NCBI GenBank assembly: GCA_037349315.1
Contig: JBAIAC010000030.1
Span: forward strand, 16,637,501 to 16,701,500
DNA: 64,000 nt
Direction: 5' to 3'
From: Chelydra serpentina
Lineage: Eukaryota > Chordata > Testudines > Chelydridae
Below are positions 12,173 through 23,759 of the stretch, one piece after another; within the stretch, counting starts at the first letter, position 1; each line of letters begins with the position of its first letter. The notes below the pieces were generated by a model. The model searched no databases. It was given only the letters and a program-made list of their open reading frames with translations, and was not told where the DNA came from. The position numbers and the translations under genes were made by a program.

Positions 12173-12690
12173 GTAAGTGAGAGAATAATATTCGGGTTTC
12201 CTTGCCTATTTGAAAACAGACCGGTAATTTCACAGTGTGTTTACTTGATTCCTAGCTCCAGTGGTTTACATAGACATGACTACACTCCATAGTAAATCCA
12301 TAGTGCTCTACTCTGGTTTCTTACTAATCTGAGAGTGGGAAATTATTCTGGTGTCGTCTCCTTTTCAAATTCCTCTAAACCCTAATCTACACTGGGGAGG
12401 TTTTGTAGTTATTCACTTAGCAGCCCTGGCACAAATCCCTACTCTGGTTGTGCTGCACAGGGTCAAGTACCACTGAAGACTTTGGAATGCCTTACTCACC
12501 TAGATATATCCAGCCTTTGCTTTTCAAATGTCTGCCTTACCTTAGGACAGCCTTAGTGTTAGCACTAACTGAGTCTCAGTTAAATTTGTAGTGTGGTATA
12601 TATTTTCCCTTTTTCTCTCTCTCTCTCTCTCTCTCGCTCTCCCTTTCAGGGATGCTATTTTAATTTTGTCTTCTTTTTTTGTATTGCCAG

Positions 12691-12723
12691 CTATAGTTAC
12701 AACGCAAGAGACCAGTACAACTT
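12691..12723 (+). CDS. DMBT1: Linker C (SID) exon, unit 3
   Basis: 33 bp, phase 1-1, T-IVTTQETSTT, ending in T. Confidence 0.8.
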
Positions 12724-13225
12724 GTAAGTCTTTTCTCATTCTTGCCTTACAGAATGTTCTTTTCAATACGTGATCCATGTTTTCGTGCCTATTGAAGGGT
12801 AGCCCATTTATTCACAGTGGATTTGCTGAATTCTCTCTTCCATCTGTATCCAGACTATACACATGTATTCTCATGGATATAGCAATATCTGCAGAAGCAA
12901 ATGCAATATTTCTTAATCTGGCTTTCTTTTCTGTTTGTTCAGTAGAAAATTATTCTGGGGCAGCTATATTTCAGATTTTTCTAACTCATTGTCTAGTTCC
13001 ATCATAAATAATGGTGAGAACACAGCTGTGTATGTCCCTGTATATTGTATCCATGGTACCTTCCCTACCAGAGTTAATAATTTTATTTTAAGCTGAATTT
13101 CTGTACCTCTCCTTTTCATTTACCAGTGAAATGCTATGCCAGTCAAGTGTACTCAGGTGCTCAGCATTTCATTGTTCTTCACGTGCATGATATTTTATAT
13201 GGATAACTATTAGGGCTTACAAATC

Positions 13226-13827
13226 ATCCAACAAAAGATGGAATGCATGTGATGCTTCATTGAGAGGGACAAAGAGAAGCCATTAAAACTAAATAGTGTA
13301 GAGTTGAAGTCTGTGCAACAGTTTAATGCCCTGGGTCACTGTTGAGCTATGATGAATTTCCTGGATGCGGATGTTAGGATCCCCATGATGAAGAGCAGTG
13401 GTTGTAAATGGAGGAAGTTGACGGGAATTTTCTGCGATAAGAATATGCCAAGTACACTGTAAAGTGAATAAAAGTATGTGACTTGGCCAGCCGTGAGGTA
13501 TGGGTCGGAATGCTGGCCAGTGAGGAGGAGAGAAGAACAACTGTTTCACACGGCCAAGATGAGAACGTTCAGGTGGATGCTGGGTAAGAGGAGAGCTGAT
13601 AGACTATGCAGTGAAACAGTAGGAGCCATGATGTAGGGAGCCCCCATCACAGGAAAGCTGAGGGAATATCGATTGAGATGACTGTCATGTGAGATGACGA
13701 GATATGTTAAATCTTGGCCAGAGAGTAGAAGTGCTAGTAGTCAGAGAACAGAGACCATGAGTAAGACATAGAAAAAGGTGGATCAAGACTCTGAAGGAGA
13801 ACCTGAAGAAGGTAGGTGTTACCTTTG
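13226..13827 (+). mobile_element. LINE reverse-transcriptase remnant, unit 4
   Basis: Same as in unit 3. Confidence 0.8.
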
Positions 13828-14241
13828 TGGTATTTGACTCCTCATATATCAAGCCCTTTCTGTCTTCTTTAATCATACTTCATTGCTCTTCTCAGAACTC
13901 TAATTTTAGTCAGCAAGGTACCCAGGAGTGAGTGCAGTCATATAGGACCATACAGCAAGGAAGCACATGGACTGCTCCATTGCTATTCCCAAGCGTGGTG
14001 GGTGCATGACAGCCCAAAGGGGTGGCAGAGGGAATGTTAGGATCATGGCTCTGCATCCACATTCGATGGTCAGGAGAAGGGGCTGGATGTACGGAGGAGA
14101 ATATGCTTCACCCACCCATGAGGGAATTTGGAATGGGCACACAATCCCACCCGAACACTGGAGGGTCCCCTGGAATGCATGAAATTGAAAAGAAGGTAAT
14201 TTTGTTAACATTAAGAATATTGTTTCCTGTGCTCTTCCAAG

Positions 14242-14553
14242 ATACGTCACTGAGACTGGTGAACGGACAGGACGGGTGTTCCGGTCGCATTGAAGTCCAT
14301 TACAGTGGAAGCTGGGGAACAGTCTGTGATGATAACTGGGACATAAAAGATGCAGAGGTTGTGTGCAGACAGCTTGGGTGTGGGCAAGCCATTGAGGCCC
14401 CCAACAATGCCCGGTTTGGTCAAGGCTCTGGAAGTATTCTCCTGGATGACGTGCAGTGCAGAGGAGACGAATCCTCTCTGTGGGAGTGCTCACACCACGG
14501 GTGGGGCACACATAACTGTGGCCACGCTGAGGACGCCAGTGTCATCTGCTCAG
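14242..14553 (+). CDS. DMBT1: SRCR domain exon, type I (Ile variant), unit 4
   Basis: Same protein as unit 3 (GRIEV form). Eight cysteines, phase 1-1. Confidence 0.92.
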
Positions 14554-16476
14554 GTACTCGATTGCTCTTCTTTTTTTAACATGAATTGTATTTTAGGAGA
14601 AATAAATTCAAACTTTCCAAGTGGGAAATTCATCATTATAAGGGATCCCAGGGGCAACTACAAGCAAGGAAGCGCATGGAACGTGACTCCAGTGAGTTCA
14701 GGATGCCATGTTACCAAATGCTCCATAGAGAGGCCTGCGAGCTCCACTCATCTCTGCTTCCATAAAATCCTACTTGCTCTGCAGGTTTGCAGTTGAACCT
14801 TTGGCAAGAAATGAAGAGGAACCTTGTGATACTTTCCCCCTTCCAGGCCCCCATCATATTTTTCCCCCCACAGCAGCAAGTAATCTAGCTTATTGCAATA
14901 GCACATGTGAGGTGTAATTTTACTTTATTTTTTTTATCTATTGTAATTTGTATTGTAATTATTTGGATGTGGACGCAAAGTTCTGACTGGCTAGCACTCC
15001 AACCTCATGTGCTGCCTTTCTTCGGATGTGAAAAAACCTGTATCCAGTTTGCACACTATTGTGACAGTTACTAAAGTGGGACTTTTACTTTCTTTCATGT
15101 ACTCGGCCAGTTCCCCAAGAGCACACTGCATCCAAAACAACAGGTATTTATTAGTTGGGTTTAGTATAATTATCAGAGTCTTTCAACTCATATTTGACTG
15201 TGAGGGGCTGCTTCTCTAGCCCTTAACCATGCTGAAAAGGATTTATCCTTTAGTGGTTCCATTAAGGACAATCAGATGCCTTCCTCATACAAATACTCCC
15301 TCCTGAGAGAGTCCCACTGAACTCTAATTACCTAAGTGAGTGCTGCTCAACATGAGTAAGGGTTTCAGAGGCGGGTCTTGAGTGAGCATTTCCCAAGACG
15401 GATAACTGATGAATTGGCATAACACTGCTTGTGTTTATCAAATCAGTTGCACATTCCCATCACTTTCATGGTCTGTGTGTGGGTTAGTAGTAATGCTGAA
15501 GCACCGTGTTAGTATATTTTATTCAAAAATAATGTAATAATTAAATCAGTAACAATCTGCTTTGCAGTCTTAATCATATCACAATATCCACCTACAATCA
15601 AGGAAGTGAATGGCAGCATAAATGCAACGTATCCATCGTGCCACATGGCCATTGCCCCAATTAGTCCACTGCAGTTGGCTATATCTCTCTAATGGCCCTC
15701 TGGGAAGAAGGTGGGTGCTGCTCCTGTTTCAGAGTCTGGGGCCAGGCCTCCAGCTCTGCGGTTCAAGGTGCTTGTCCCCTTTTGGTGGGGTGTAAAAGTA
15801 ATCCATCACAAAAAATCAACAGGCTTCTGAAGCCCACAAAAAGCAGAGTCCTAGACCTTAAGGCAGCCAAAGAAGCCAGCTCCTTGTCTTTTCTGGGAGG
15901 GCTTGGGCAGCCAAGGCTCTCAAGCAGTTTTCCAGTCAGGAACCTCTTCTTCCAGGGAACAGGGAGCTCTGACTTGCAGTCCTTCTGGCCTGAGCAGGGA
16001 TCCTCCTTTTTAAGGGTCCACCCACCCCGAGGACTGACAAGCCTTACGGGGGTGTTGCATTGAGGGTGATTGTGCCCAGAAGAGCTCTTTAATTATTTCC
16101 TGATGGAAGGTAGAGATCTGCCCCAAACCTCCATCCAGTCGTTTGTAAGCTCCAGTGAGGTCTGCTTCCATAAGACCGGATGCAAACTGCAAGGTTTGGA
16201 ACTAAACCTTCAATTTTTCTGCATGGAGGAATGGGCAAATCCTGCTCCTAATGGAAAAATGTGAATCGAACTGCATAAGAGGAAGGGGATTTTCCACTGG
16301 TAATTTCCGCCCTCCAGCTCCCCATCCCTTTGGGTTCCCCACAGCAGCAATGAGCTGTCTCATTGTACTAGCTCATCCCACATATAATTTTACTTTATCT
16401 TTTCCAGCAACTCGTAAGATTTGCGTGTGTGTGTTGCATAAACTATTTAAAATTGTCTTTCATTTTCTTTCCGTAG

Positions 16477-16518
16477 TACAAACTCCTCCACCTACCACAC
16501 AAGAGCCCAGTACTACAA
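16477..16518 (+). CDS. DMBT1: Linker B (SID) exon, unit 4
   Basis: 42 bp, phase 1-1, V-QTPPPTTQEPSTT. Confidence 0.82.
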
Positions 16519-17036
16519 GTAAGTGAGAGAATAATATTCGGGTTTCCTTGCCTATTTGAAAACAGACCGGTAATTTCACAGTGTGTTTACTTGATTCCTA
16601 GCTCCAGTGGTTTACATAGACATGACTACACTCCATAGTAAATCCATAGTGCTCTACTCTGGTTTCTTACTAATCTGAGAGTGGGAAATTATTCTGGTGT
16701 CGTCTCCTTTTCAAATTCCTCTAAACCCTAATCTACACTGGGGAGGTTTTGTAGTTATTCACTTAGCAGCCCTGGCACAAATCCCTACTCTGGTTGTGCT
16801 GCACAGGGTCAAGTACCACTGAAGACTTTGGAATGCCTTACTCACCTAGATATATCCAGCCTTTGCTTTTCAAATGTCTGCCTTACCTTAGGACAGCCTT
16901 AGTGTTAGCACTAACTGAGTCTCAGTTAAATTTGTAGTGTGGTATATATTTTCCCTTTTTCTCTCTCTCTCTCTCTCTCTCGCTCTCCCTTTCAGGGATG
17001 CTATTTTAATTTTGTCTTCTTTTTTTGTATTGCCAG

Positions 17037-17069
17037 CTATAGTTACAACGCAAGAGACCAGTACAACTT
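17037..17069 (+). CDS. DMBT1: Linker C (SID) exon, unit 4
   Basis: 33 bp, phase 1-1, T-IVTTQETSTT, ending in T. Confidence 0.8.
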
Positions 17070-17571
17070 GTAAGTCTTTTCTCATTCTTGCCTTACAGAA
17101 TGTTCTTTTCAATACGTGATCCATGTTTTCGTGCCTATTGAAGGGTAGCCCATTTATTCACAGTGGATTTGCTGAATTCTCTCTTCCATCTGTATCCAGA
17201 CTATACACATGTATTCTCATGGATATAGCAATATCTGCAGAAGCAAATGCAATATTTCTTAATCTGGCTTTCTTTTCTGTTTGTTCAGTAGAAAATTATT
17301 CTGGGGCAGCTATATTTCAGATTTTTCTAACTCATTGTCTAGTTCCATCATAAATAATGGTGAGAACACAGCTGTGTATGTCCCTGTATATTGTATCCAT
17401 GGTACCTTCCCTACCAGAGTTAATAATTTTATTTTAAGCTGAATTTCTGTACCTCTCCTTTTCATTTACCAGTGAAATGCTATGCCAGTCAAGTGTACTC
17501 AGGTGCTCAGCATTTCATTGTTCTTCACGTGCATGATATTTTATATGGATAACTATTAGGGCTTACAAATC

Positions 17572-18172
17572 ATCCAAGAAAAGATGGAATGCATGTGATG
17601 CTTCATTGAGAGGGACAAAGAGAAGCCATTAAAACTAAATAGTGTAGAGTTGAAGTCTGTGCAACAGTTTAATGCCCTGGGTCACTGTTGAGCTATGATG
17701 AATTTCCTGGATGCGGATGTTAGGATCCCCATGATGAAGAGCAGTGGTTGTAAATGGAGGAAGTTGACGGGAATTTTCTGCGATAAGAATATGCCAAGTA
17801 CACTGTAAGTGAATAAAAGTAGGTGACTTGGCCAGCCGTGAGGTATGGGTCGGAATGCTGGCCAGTGAGGAGGAGAGAAGAACAACTGTTTCACACGGCC
17901 AAGATGAGAAGGTTCAGGTGGATGCTGGGTAAGAGGAGAGCTGATAGACTATGCAGTGAAACAGTAGGAGCCATGATGTAGGGAGCCCCCATCACAGGAA
18001 AGCTGAGGGAATATCGATTGAGATGACTGTCATGTGAGATGACGAGATATGTTAAATCTTGGCCAGAGAGTAGAAGTGCTAGTAGTCAGAGAACAGAGAC
18101 CATGAGTAAGACATAGAAAAAGGTGGATCAAGACTCTGAAGGAGAACCTGAAGAAGGTAGGTGTTACCTTTG
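17572..18172 (+). mobile_element. LINE reverse-transcriptase remnant, unit 5
   Basis: Shares the 1-bp deletion of unit 2, linking the 5' parts of units 2 and 5. Confidence 0.8.
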
Positions 18173-18586
18173 TGGTATTTGACTCCTCATATATCAAGCC
18201 CTTTCTGTCTTCTTTAATCATACTTCATTGCTCTTCTCAGAACTCTAATTTTAGTCAGCAAGGTACCCAGGAGTGAGTGCAGTCATATAGGACCATACAG
18301 CAAGGAAGCACATGGACTGCTCCATTGCTATTCCCAAGCGTAGTGGGTGCATGAGACCCCAAAGGGGTGGCACAGGGAATGTTAGGACCATGGCTCTGCA
18401 TCCACACTCGATGGCCAGCAGAAGGGGTTGGCGGTACAGTGGAGAATATGCTACACCCACCCATGAGGGAATTCGGAAGGGGCACACAATCCCACCTGGG
18501 CTATGGAGGGTCCCCTGGAATGCATGAAATTGAAAAGAAGGTAATTTTGTTAACATTAAGAATATTGTTTCCTGTGCTCTTCCAAG

Positions 18587-18898
18587 ATACATCACTGAGA
18601 CTGGTGAACGGACAGGACGGGTGTTCTGGTCGCGTTGAAGTCCATTACAGTGGAAGCTGGGGAACAGTCTGTGATGATGCCTGGGACATAAATGATGCAG
18701 AGGTTGTGTGCAGACAACTTGGGTGTGGGCAGGCCACTGAGGCTCCCATGAATGCCCGGTTTGGTCAAGGCTCCGGAAGTATCCTCCTGGATGACGTGCA
18801 GTGTAGAGGGAACGAATCCTCTCTGTGGCAGTGCTCACACCAGGGGTGGGGCACACATAACTGTGGCCACTCTGAGGACGCCAGTGTCATCTGCTCAG
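18587..18898 (+). CDS. DMBT1: SRCR domain exon, type II, unit 5
   Basis: 312 bp, phase 1-1, eight cysteines. Differs from type I at residues 32 (N to A), 36 (K to N), 51 (I to T), 55 (N to M), 76 (D to N), 82 (E to Q), 86 (H to Q) and 96 (A to S). The change at 76 creates an N-E-S glycosylation sequon absent from type I. The first 31 residues are the same as in type I. Confidence 0.92.
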
Positions 18899-20821
18899 GT
18901 ACTCGATTGCTCTTCTTTTTTTAACATGAATTGTATTTTAGGGGAAATAAATTCAAACTTTCCAAGTGGGAAATTCATCATTATAAGGGATCCCAGGGGC
19001 AACTACAAGCAAGGAAGCGCATGGAACGTGACTCCAGTGAGTTCAGGATGCCATGTTACCAAATGCTCCATAGAGAGGCCTGCGAGCTCCACTCATCTCT
19101 GCTTCCATAAAATCCTACTTGCTCTGCAGGTTTGCAGTTGAACCTTTGGCAAGAAATGAAGAGGAACCTTGTGATACTTTCCCCCTTCCAGGCCCCCATC
19201 ATATTTTTCCCCCCACAGCAGCAAGTAATCTAGCTTATTGCAATAGCACATGTGAGGTGGAATTTTACTTTATTTTTTTTATCTATTGTAATTTGTATTG
19301 TAATTATTTGGATGTGGACGCAAAGTTCTGACTGGCTAGCACTCCAACCTCATGTGCTGCCTTTCTTCGGATGTGAAAAAACCTGTATCCAGTTTGCACA
19401 ATATTGTGACAGTTACTAAAGTGGGACTTTTACTTTCTTTCATGTACTCGGCCAGTTCCCCAAGAGCACACTGCATCCAAAACAACAGGTATTTATTAGT
19501 TGGGTTTAGTATAATTATCAGAGTCTTTCAACTCATATTTGACTGTGAGGGACTGCTTCTCTAGCCCTTAACCATGCTGAAAAGGATTTATCCTTTAGTG
19601 GTTCCATTAAGGACAATCAGATGCCTTCCTCATACAAATACTCCCTCCTGAGAGAGTCCCACTGAACTCTAATTACCTAAGTGAGTGCTGCTCAACATGA
19701 GTAAGGGTTTCAGAGGCGGGTCTTGAGTGAGCATTTCCCAAGACGGATAACTGATGAATTGGCATAACACTGCTTGTGTTTATCAAATCAGTTGCACATT
19801 CCCATCACTTTCATGGTCTGTGTGTGGGTTAGTAGTAATGCTGAAGCACCGTGTTAGTATATTTTATTCAAAAATAATGTAATAATTAAATCAGTAACAA
19901 TCTGCTTTGCAGTCTTAATCATATCACAATATCCACCTACAATCAAGAAGGTGAATGGCAGCATAAATGCAACGTATCCATCGTGCCACATGGCCATTGC
20001 CCCAATTAGTCCACTGCAGTTGGCTATATCTCTCTAATGGCCCTCTGGGAAGAAGGTGGGTGCTGCTCCTGTTTCAGAGTCTGGGGCCAGGCCTCCAGCT
20101 CTGCGGTTCAAGGTGCTTGTCCCCTTTTGGTGGGGTGTAAAAGTAATCCATCACAAAAAATCAACAGGCTTCTGAAGCCCACAAAAAGCAGAGTCCTAGA
20201 CCTTAAGGCAGCCAAAGAAGCCAGCTCCTTGTCTTTTCTGGGAGGGCTTGGGCAGCCAAGGCTCTCAAGCAGTTTTCCAGTCAGGAACCTCTTCTTCCAG
20301 GGAACAGGGAGCTCTGACTTGCAGTCCTTCTGGCCTGAGCAGGGATCCTCCTTTTTAAGGGTCCACTCACCCCGAGGACTGACAAGCCTTACGGGGGTGT
20401 TGCATTGAGGGTGATTGTGCCCAGAAGAACTCTTTAATTATTTCCTGATGGAAGGTAGAGATCTGCCCCAAACCTCCATCCAGTCGTTTGTAAGCTCCAG
20501 TGAGGTCTGCTTCCATAAGACCGGATGCAAACTGCAAGGTTTGGAACTAAACCTTCAATTTTTCTGCATGGAGGAATGGGCAAATCCTGCTCCTAATGGA
20601 AAAATGTGAATCGAACTGCATAAGAGGAAGGGGATTTTCCAGTGGTAATTTCCGCCCTCCAGCTCCCCATCCCTTTGGGTTCCCCACAGCAGCAATGAGC
20701 TGTCTCATTGTACTAGCTCATCCCACATATAATTTTACTTTATCTTTTCCAGCAACTCGTAAGATTTGCGTGTGTGTGTTGCATAAACTATTTAAAATTG
20801 TCTTTCATTTTCTTTCCGTAG

Positions 20822-20863
20822 TACAAACTCCTCCACCTACCACACAAGAGCCCAGTACTACAA
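20822..20863 (+). CDS. DMBT1: Linker B (SID) exon, unit 5
   Basis: 42 bp, phase 1-1, V-QTPPPTTQEPSTT (type I form). Confidence 0.82.
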
Positions 20864-21377
20864 GTAAGTGAGAGAATAATATTCGGGTTTCCTTGCCTAT
20901 TTGAAAACAGACCGGTAATTTCACAGTGTGTTTACTTGATTCCTAGCTCCAGTGGTTTACATAGACATGACTACACTCCATAGTAAATCCATAGTGCTCT
21001 ACTCTGGTTTCTTACTAATCTGAGAGTGGGAAATTATTCTGGTGTCGTCTCCTTTTCAAATTCCTCTAAACCCTAATCTACACTGGGGAGGTTTTGTAGT
21101 TATTCACTTAGCAGCCCTGGCACAAATCCCTACTCTGGTTGTGCTGCACAGGGTCAAGTACCACTGAAGACTTTGGAATGCCTTACTCACCTAGATATAT
21201 CCAGCCTTTGCTTTTCAAATGTCTGCCTTACCTTAGGACAGCCTTAGTGTTAGCACTAACTGAGTCTCAGTTAAATTTGTAGTGTGGTATATATTTTCCC
21301 TTTTTCTCTCTCTCTCTCTCTCGCTCTCCCTTTCAGGGATGCTATTTTAATTTTGTCTTCTTTTTTTGTATTGCCAG

Positions 21378-21410
21378 CTATAGTTACAACGCAAGAGACC
21401 AGTACAACTT
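21378..21410 (+). CDS. DMBT1: Linker C (SID) exon, unit 5
   Basis: 33 bp, phase 1-1, T-IVTTQETSTT, ending in T. The last linker C of the type I form. Confidence 0.8.
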
Positions 21411-21912
21411 GTAAGTCTTTTCTCATTCTTGCCTTACAGAATGTTCTTTTCAATACGTGATCCATGTTTTCGTGCCTATTGAAGGGTAGCCCATTTATTC
21501 ACAGTGGATTTGCTGAATTCTCTCTTCCATCTGTATCCAGACTATACACATGTATTCTCATGGATATAGCAATATCTGCAGAAGCAAATGCAATATTTCT
21601 TAATCTGGCTTTCTTTTCTGTTTGTTCAGTAGAAAATTATTCTGGGGCAGCTATATTTCAGATTTTTCTAACTCATTGTCTAGTTCCATCATAAATAATG
21701 GTGAGAACACAGCTGTGTATGTCCCTGTATATAGTATCCATGGTACCTTCCCTACCAGAGTTAATAATTTTATTTTAAGCTGAATTTCTGTACCTCTCCT
21801 TTTCATTTACCAGTGAAATGCTATGCCCGTCAAGTGTACTCAGGTGCTCAGCATTTCATTGTTCTTCACGTGCATGATATTTTATATGGATAACTATTAG
21901 GGCTTACAAATC

Positions 21913-22514
21913 ATCCAACAAAAGATGGAATGCATGTGATGCTTCATTGAGAGGGACAAAGAGAAGCCATTAAAACTAAGTAGTGTAGAGTTGAAGTCTG
22001 TGCAACAGTTTAATACCCTGGGTCACTGTTGAGCTATGATGAATTTCCTGGATGCGGATGTTAGGATCCCCATGATGAAGAGCAGTGGTTGTAAATGGAG
22101 GAAGTTGACGGGAATTTTCTGCGATAAGAATATGCCAAGTACACTGTAAAGTGAATAAAAGTATGTGACTTGGCCAGCCGTGAGGTATGGGTCGGAATGC
22201 TGGCCAGTGAGGAGGAGAGAAGAACAACTGTTTCACACGGCCAAGATGAGAACGTTCAGGTGGATGCTGGGTAAGAGGAGAGCTGATAGACTATGCAGTG
22301 AAACAGTAGGAGCCATGATGTAGGGAGCCCCCATCACAGGAAAGCTGAGGGAATATCGATTGAGATGACTGTCATGTGAGATGACGAGATATGTTAAATC
22401 TTGGCCAGAGAGTAGAAGTGCTAGTAGTCAGAGAACAGAGACCATGAGTAAGACATAGAAAAAGGTGGATCAAGACTCTGAAGGAGAACCTGAAGAAGGT
22501 AGGTGTTACCTTTG
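21913..22514 (+). mobile_element. LINE reverse-transcriptase remnant, unit 6
   Basis: Same fragment, with one intronic change (AATACCC for AATGCCC) just after its start. Confidence 0.8.
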
Positions 22515-22928
22515 TGGTATTTGACTCCTCATAAATCAAGCCCTTTCTGTCTTCTTTAATCATACTTCATTTCTCTTCTCAGAACTCTAATTTTAGGCAG
22601 CAAGGTACCCAGGAGTGAGTGCAGTCATATAGGACCATACAGCAAGGAAGCACATGGACTGCTCCATTGCTATTCCCAAGCGTAGTGGGTGCATGAGACC
22701 CCAAAGGGGTGGCACAGGGAATGTTAGGACCATGGCTCTGCATCCACACTCGATGGCCAGCAGAAGGGGTTGGCGGTACAGTGGAGAATATGCTACACCC
22801 ACCCATGAGGGAATTCGGAAGGGGCACACAATCCCACCTGGGCTATGGAGGGTCCCCTGGAATGCATGAAATTGAAAAGAAGGTAATTTTGTTAACATTA
22901 AAAATATTGTTTCCTGTGCTCTTCCAAG

Positions 22929-23240
22929 ATACATCACTGAGACTGGTGAACGGAGAGGACGGGTGTTCCGGTCGCGTTGAAGTCCATTACAGTGGAAGCT
23001 GGGGAACAGTCTGTGATGATGCCTGGGACATAAATGATGCAGAGGTTGTGTGCAGACAACTTGGGTGTGGGCAGGCCACTGAGGCTCCCATGAATGCCCG
23101 GTTTGGTCAAGGCTCCGGAAGTATCCTCCTGGATGACGTGCAGTGTAGAGGGAACGAATCCTCTCTGTGGCAGTGCTCACACCAGGGGTGGGGCACACAT
23201 AACTGTGGCCACTCTGAGGACGCCAGTGTCATCTGCTCAG
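22929..23240 (+). CDS. DMBT1: SRCR domain exon, type II (Glu variant), unit 6
   Basis: Type II SRCR with Q10E (VNGEDGC). N-E-S sequon at residue 76. Eight cysteines, phase 1-1. Confidence 0.92.
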
Positions 23241-23723
23241 GTACTCGATTGCTCTTCTTTTTTTAACATGAATTGTATTTTAGGGGAATTACATTCAAAC
23301 TTTCCACGTGGGAAATTCATCCTTATAGGGGATCCCAGGGGCAACTACAAGCAAGGAAGCACATGGAATGTGACTCCAATGAGTTCAGGATACCATGTTA
23401 CCAAATGCTTTATATAGAGTCCTGCGAGCTCCACTCATCTCGGCTTCCATAAAATCCTATTTGCTCTGCAGCTTTGCAGTTGACTCTTTGGTTCTTCTGC
23501 AAGGGGGAATTAAACGGCAGGAAATGAAGAGGGACCTTGTGATACTTTCCCCCTTCCAGGCCCCCATCACACTGTTTTCCCCACAGCAGCAATGGATCTA
23601 GCTTATTGCAATAGCACGTCAGGTGTAATTGTACTTTATTTTTTCCAGTAACTCAAAGTTTATTCAAACATCTCTTTTGTAAAGTATTTAATTTTGTCTT
23701 TTGTTTCTTTTTTTATTTACCAG

Positions 23724-23759
23724 CTTCTTTACCCACAACACAAGTGTCCATTACGACAT
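23724..23759 (+). CDS. DMBT1: Linker A (SID) exon, unit 6
   Basis: 36-bp phase 1-1 micro-exon: acceptor TTTATTTACCAG|, donor |GTAAGTT. After the SRCR it reads A-SLPTTQVSITT, Ser/Thr-rich. It is found intact only in units 6, 7 and 14. Its flanking introns are diverged copies of those around linkers B and C. Confidence 0.78.

Larger units (their letters stand above)
8670..13015 (+). repeat. Array unit 3 (SRCR type I, linkers B and C)
   Basis: 4346 bp, exactly the length of unit 4 and almost identical to it. Upstream of the SRCR exon it has the longer intron form (GGAGTGAGTGCAG, GCTCCATTGCTATTCCC) shared with units 4-7 and 14, not the shorter form of units 1 and 2. Confidence 0.9.
13016..17361 (+). 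repeat. Array unit 4 (SRCR type I, linkers B and C)
   Basis: 4346 bp. The only difference from unit 3 I noticed is an intronic C/G in TTTTCCA[C/G]TGG. This pair is the most recent-looking duplication in the window. Confidence 0.9.
17362..21702 (+). repeat. Array unit 5 (mosaic: type II SRCR in a type I backbone)
   Basis: 4341 bp. The LINE remnant carries the unit 2 1-bp deletion. The region just before and through the SRCR exon is type II. Right after the exon the intron returns to type I at about 18942-18950 (GGGGA then AATAAATTCAAAC). The rest, including absence of linker A and linkers of the QTPPP and QETSTT form, is type I. Confidence 0.9.
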
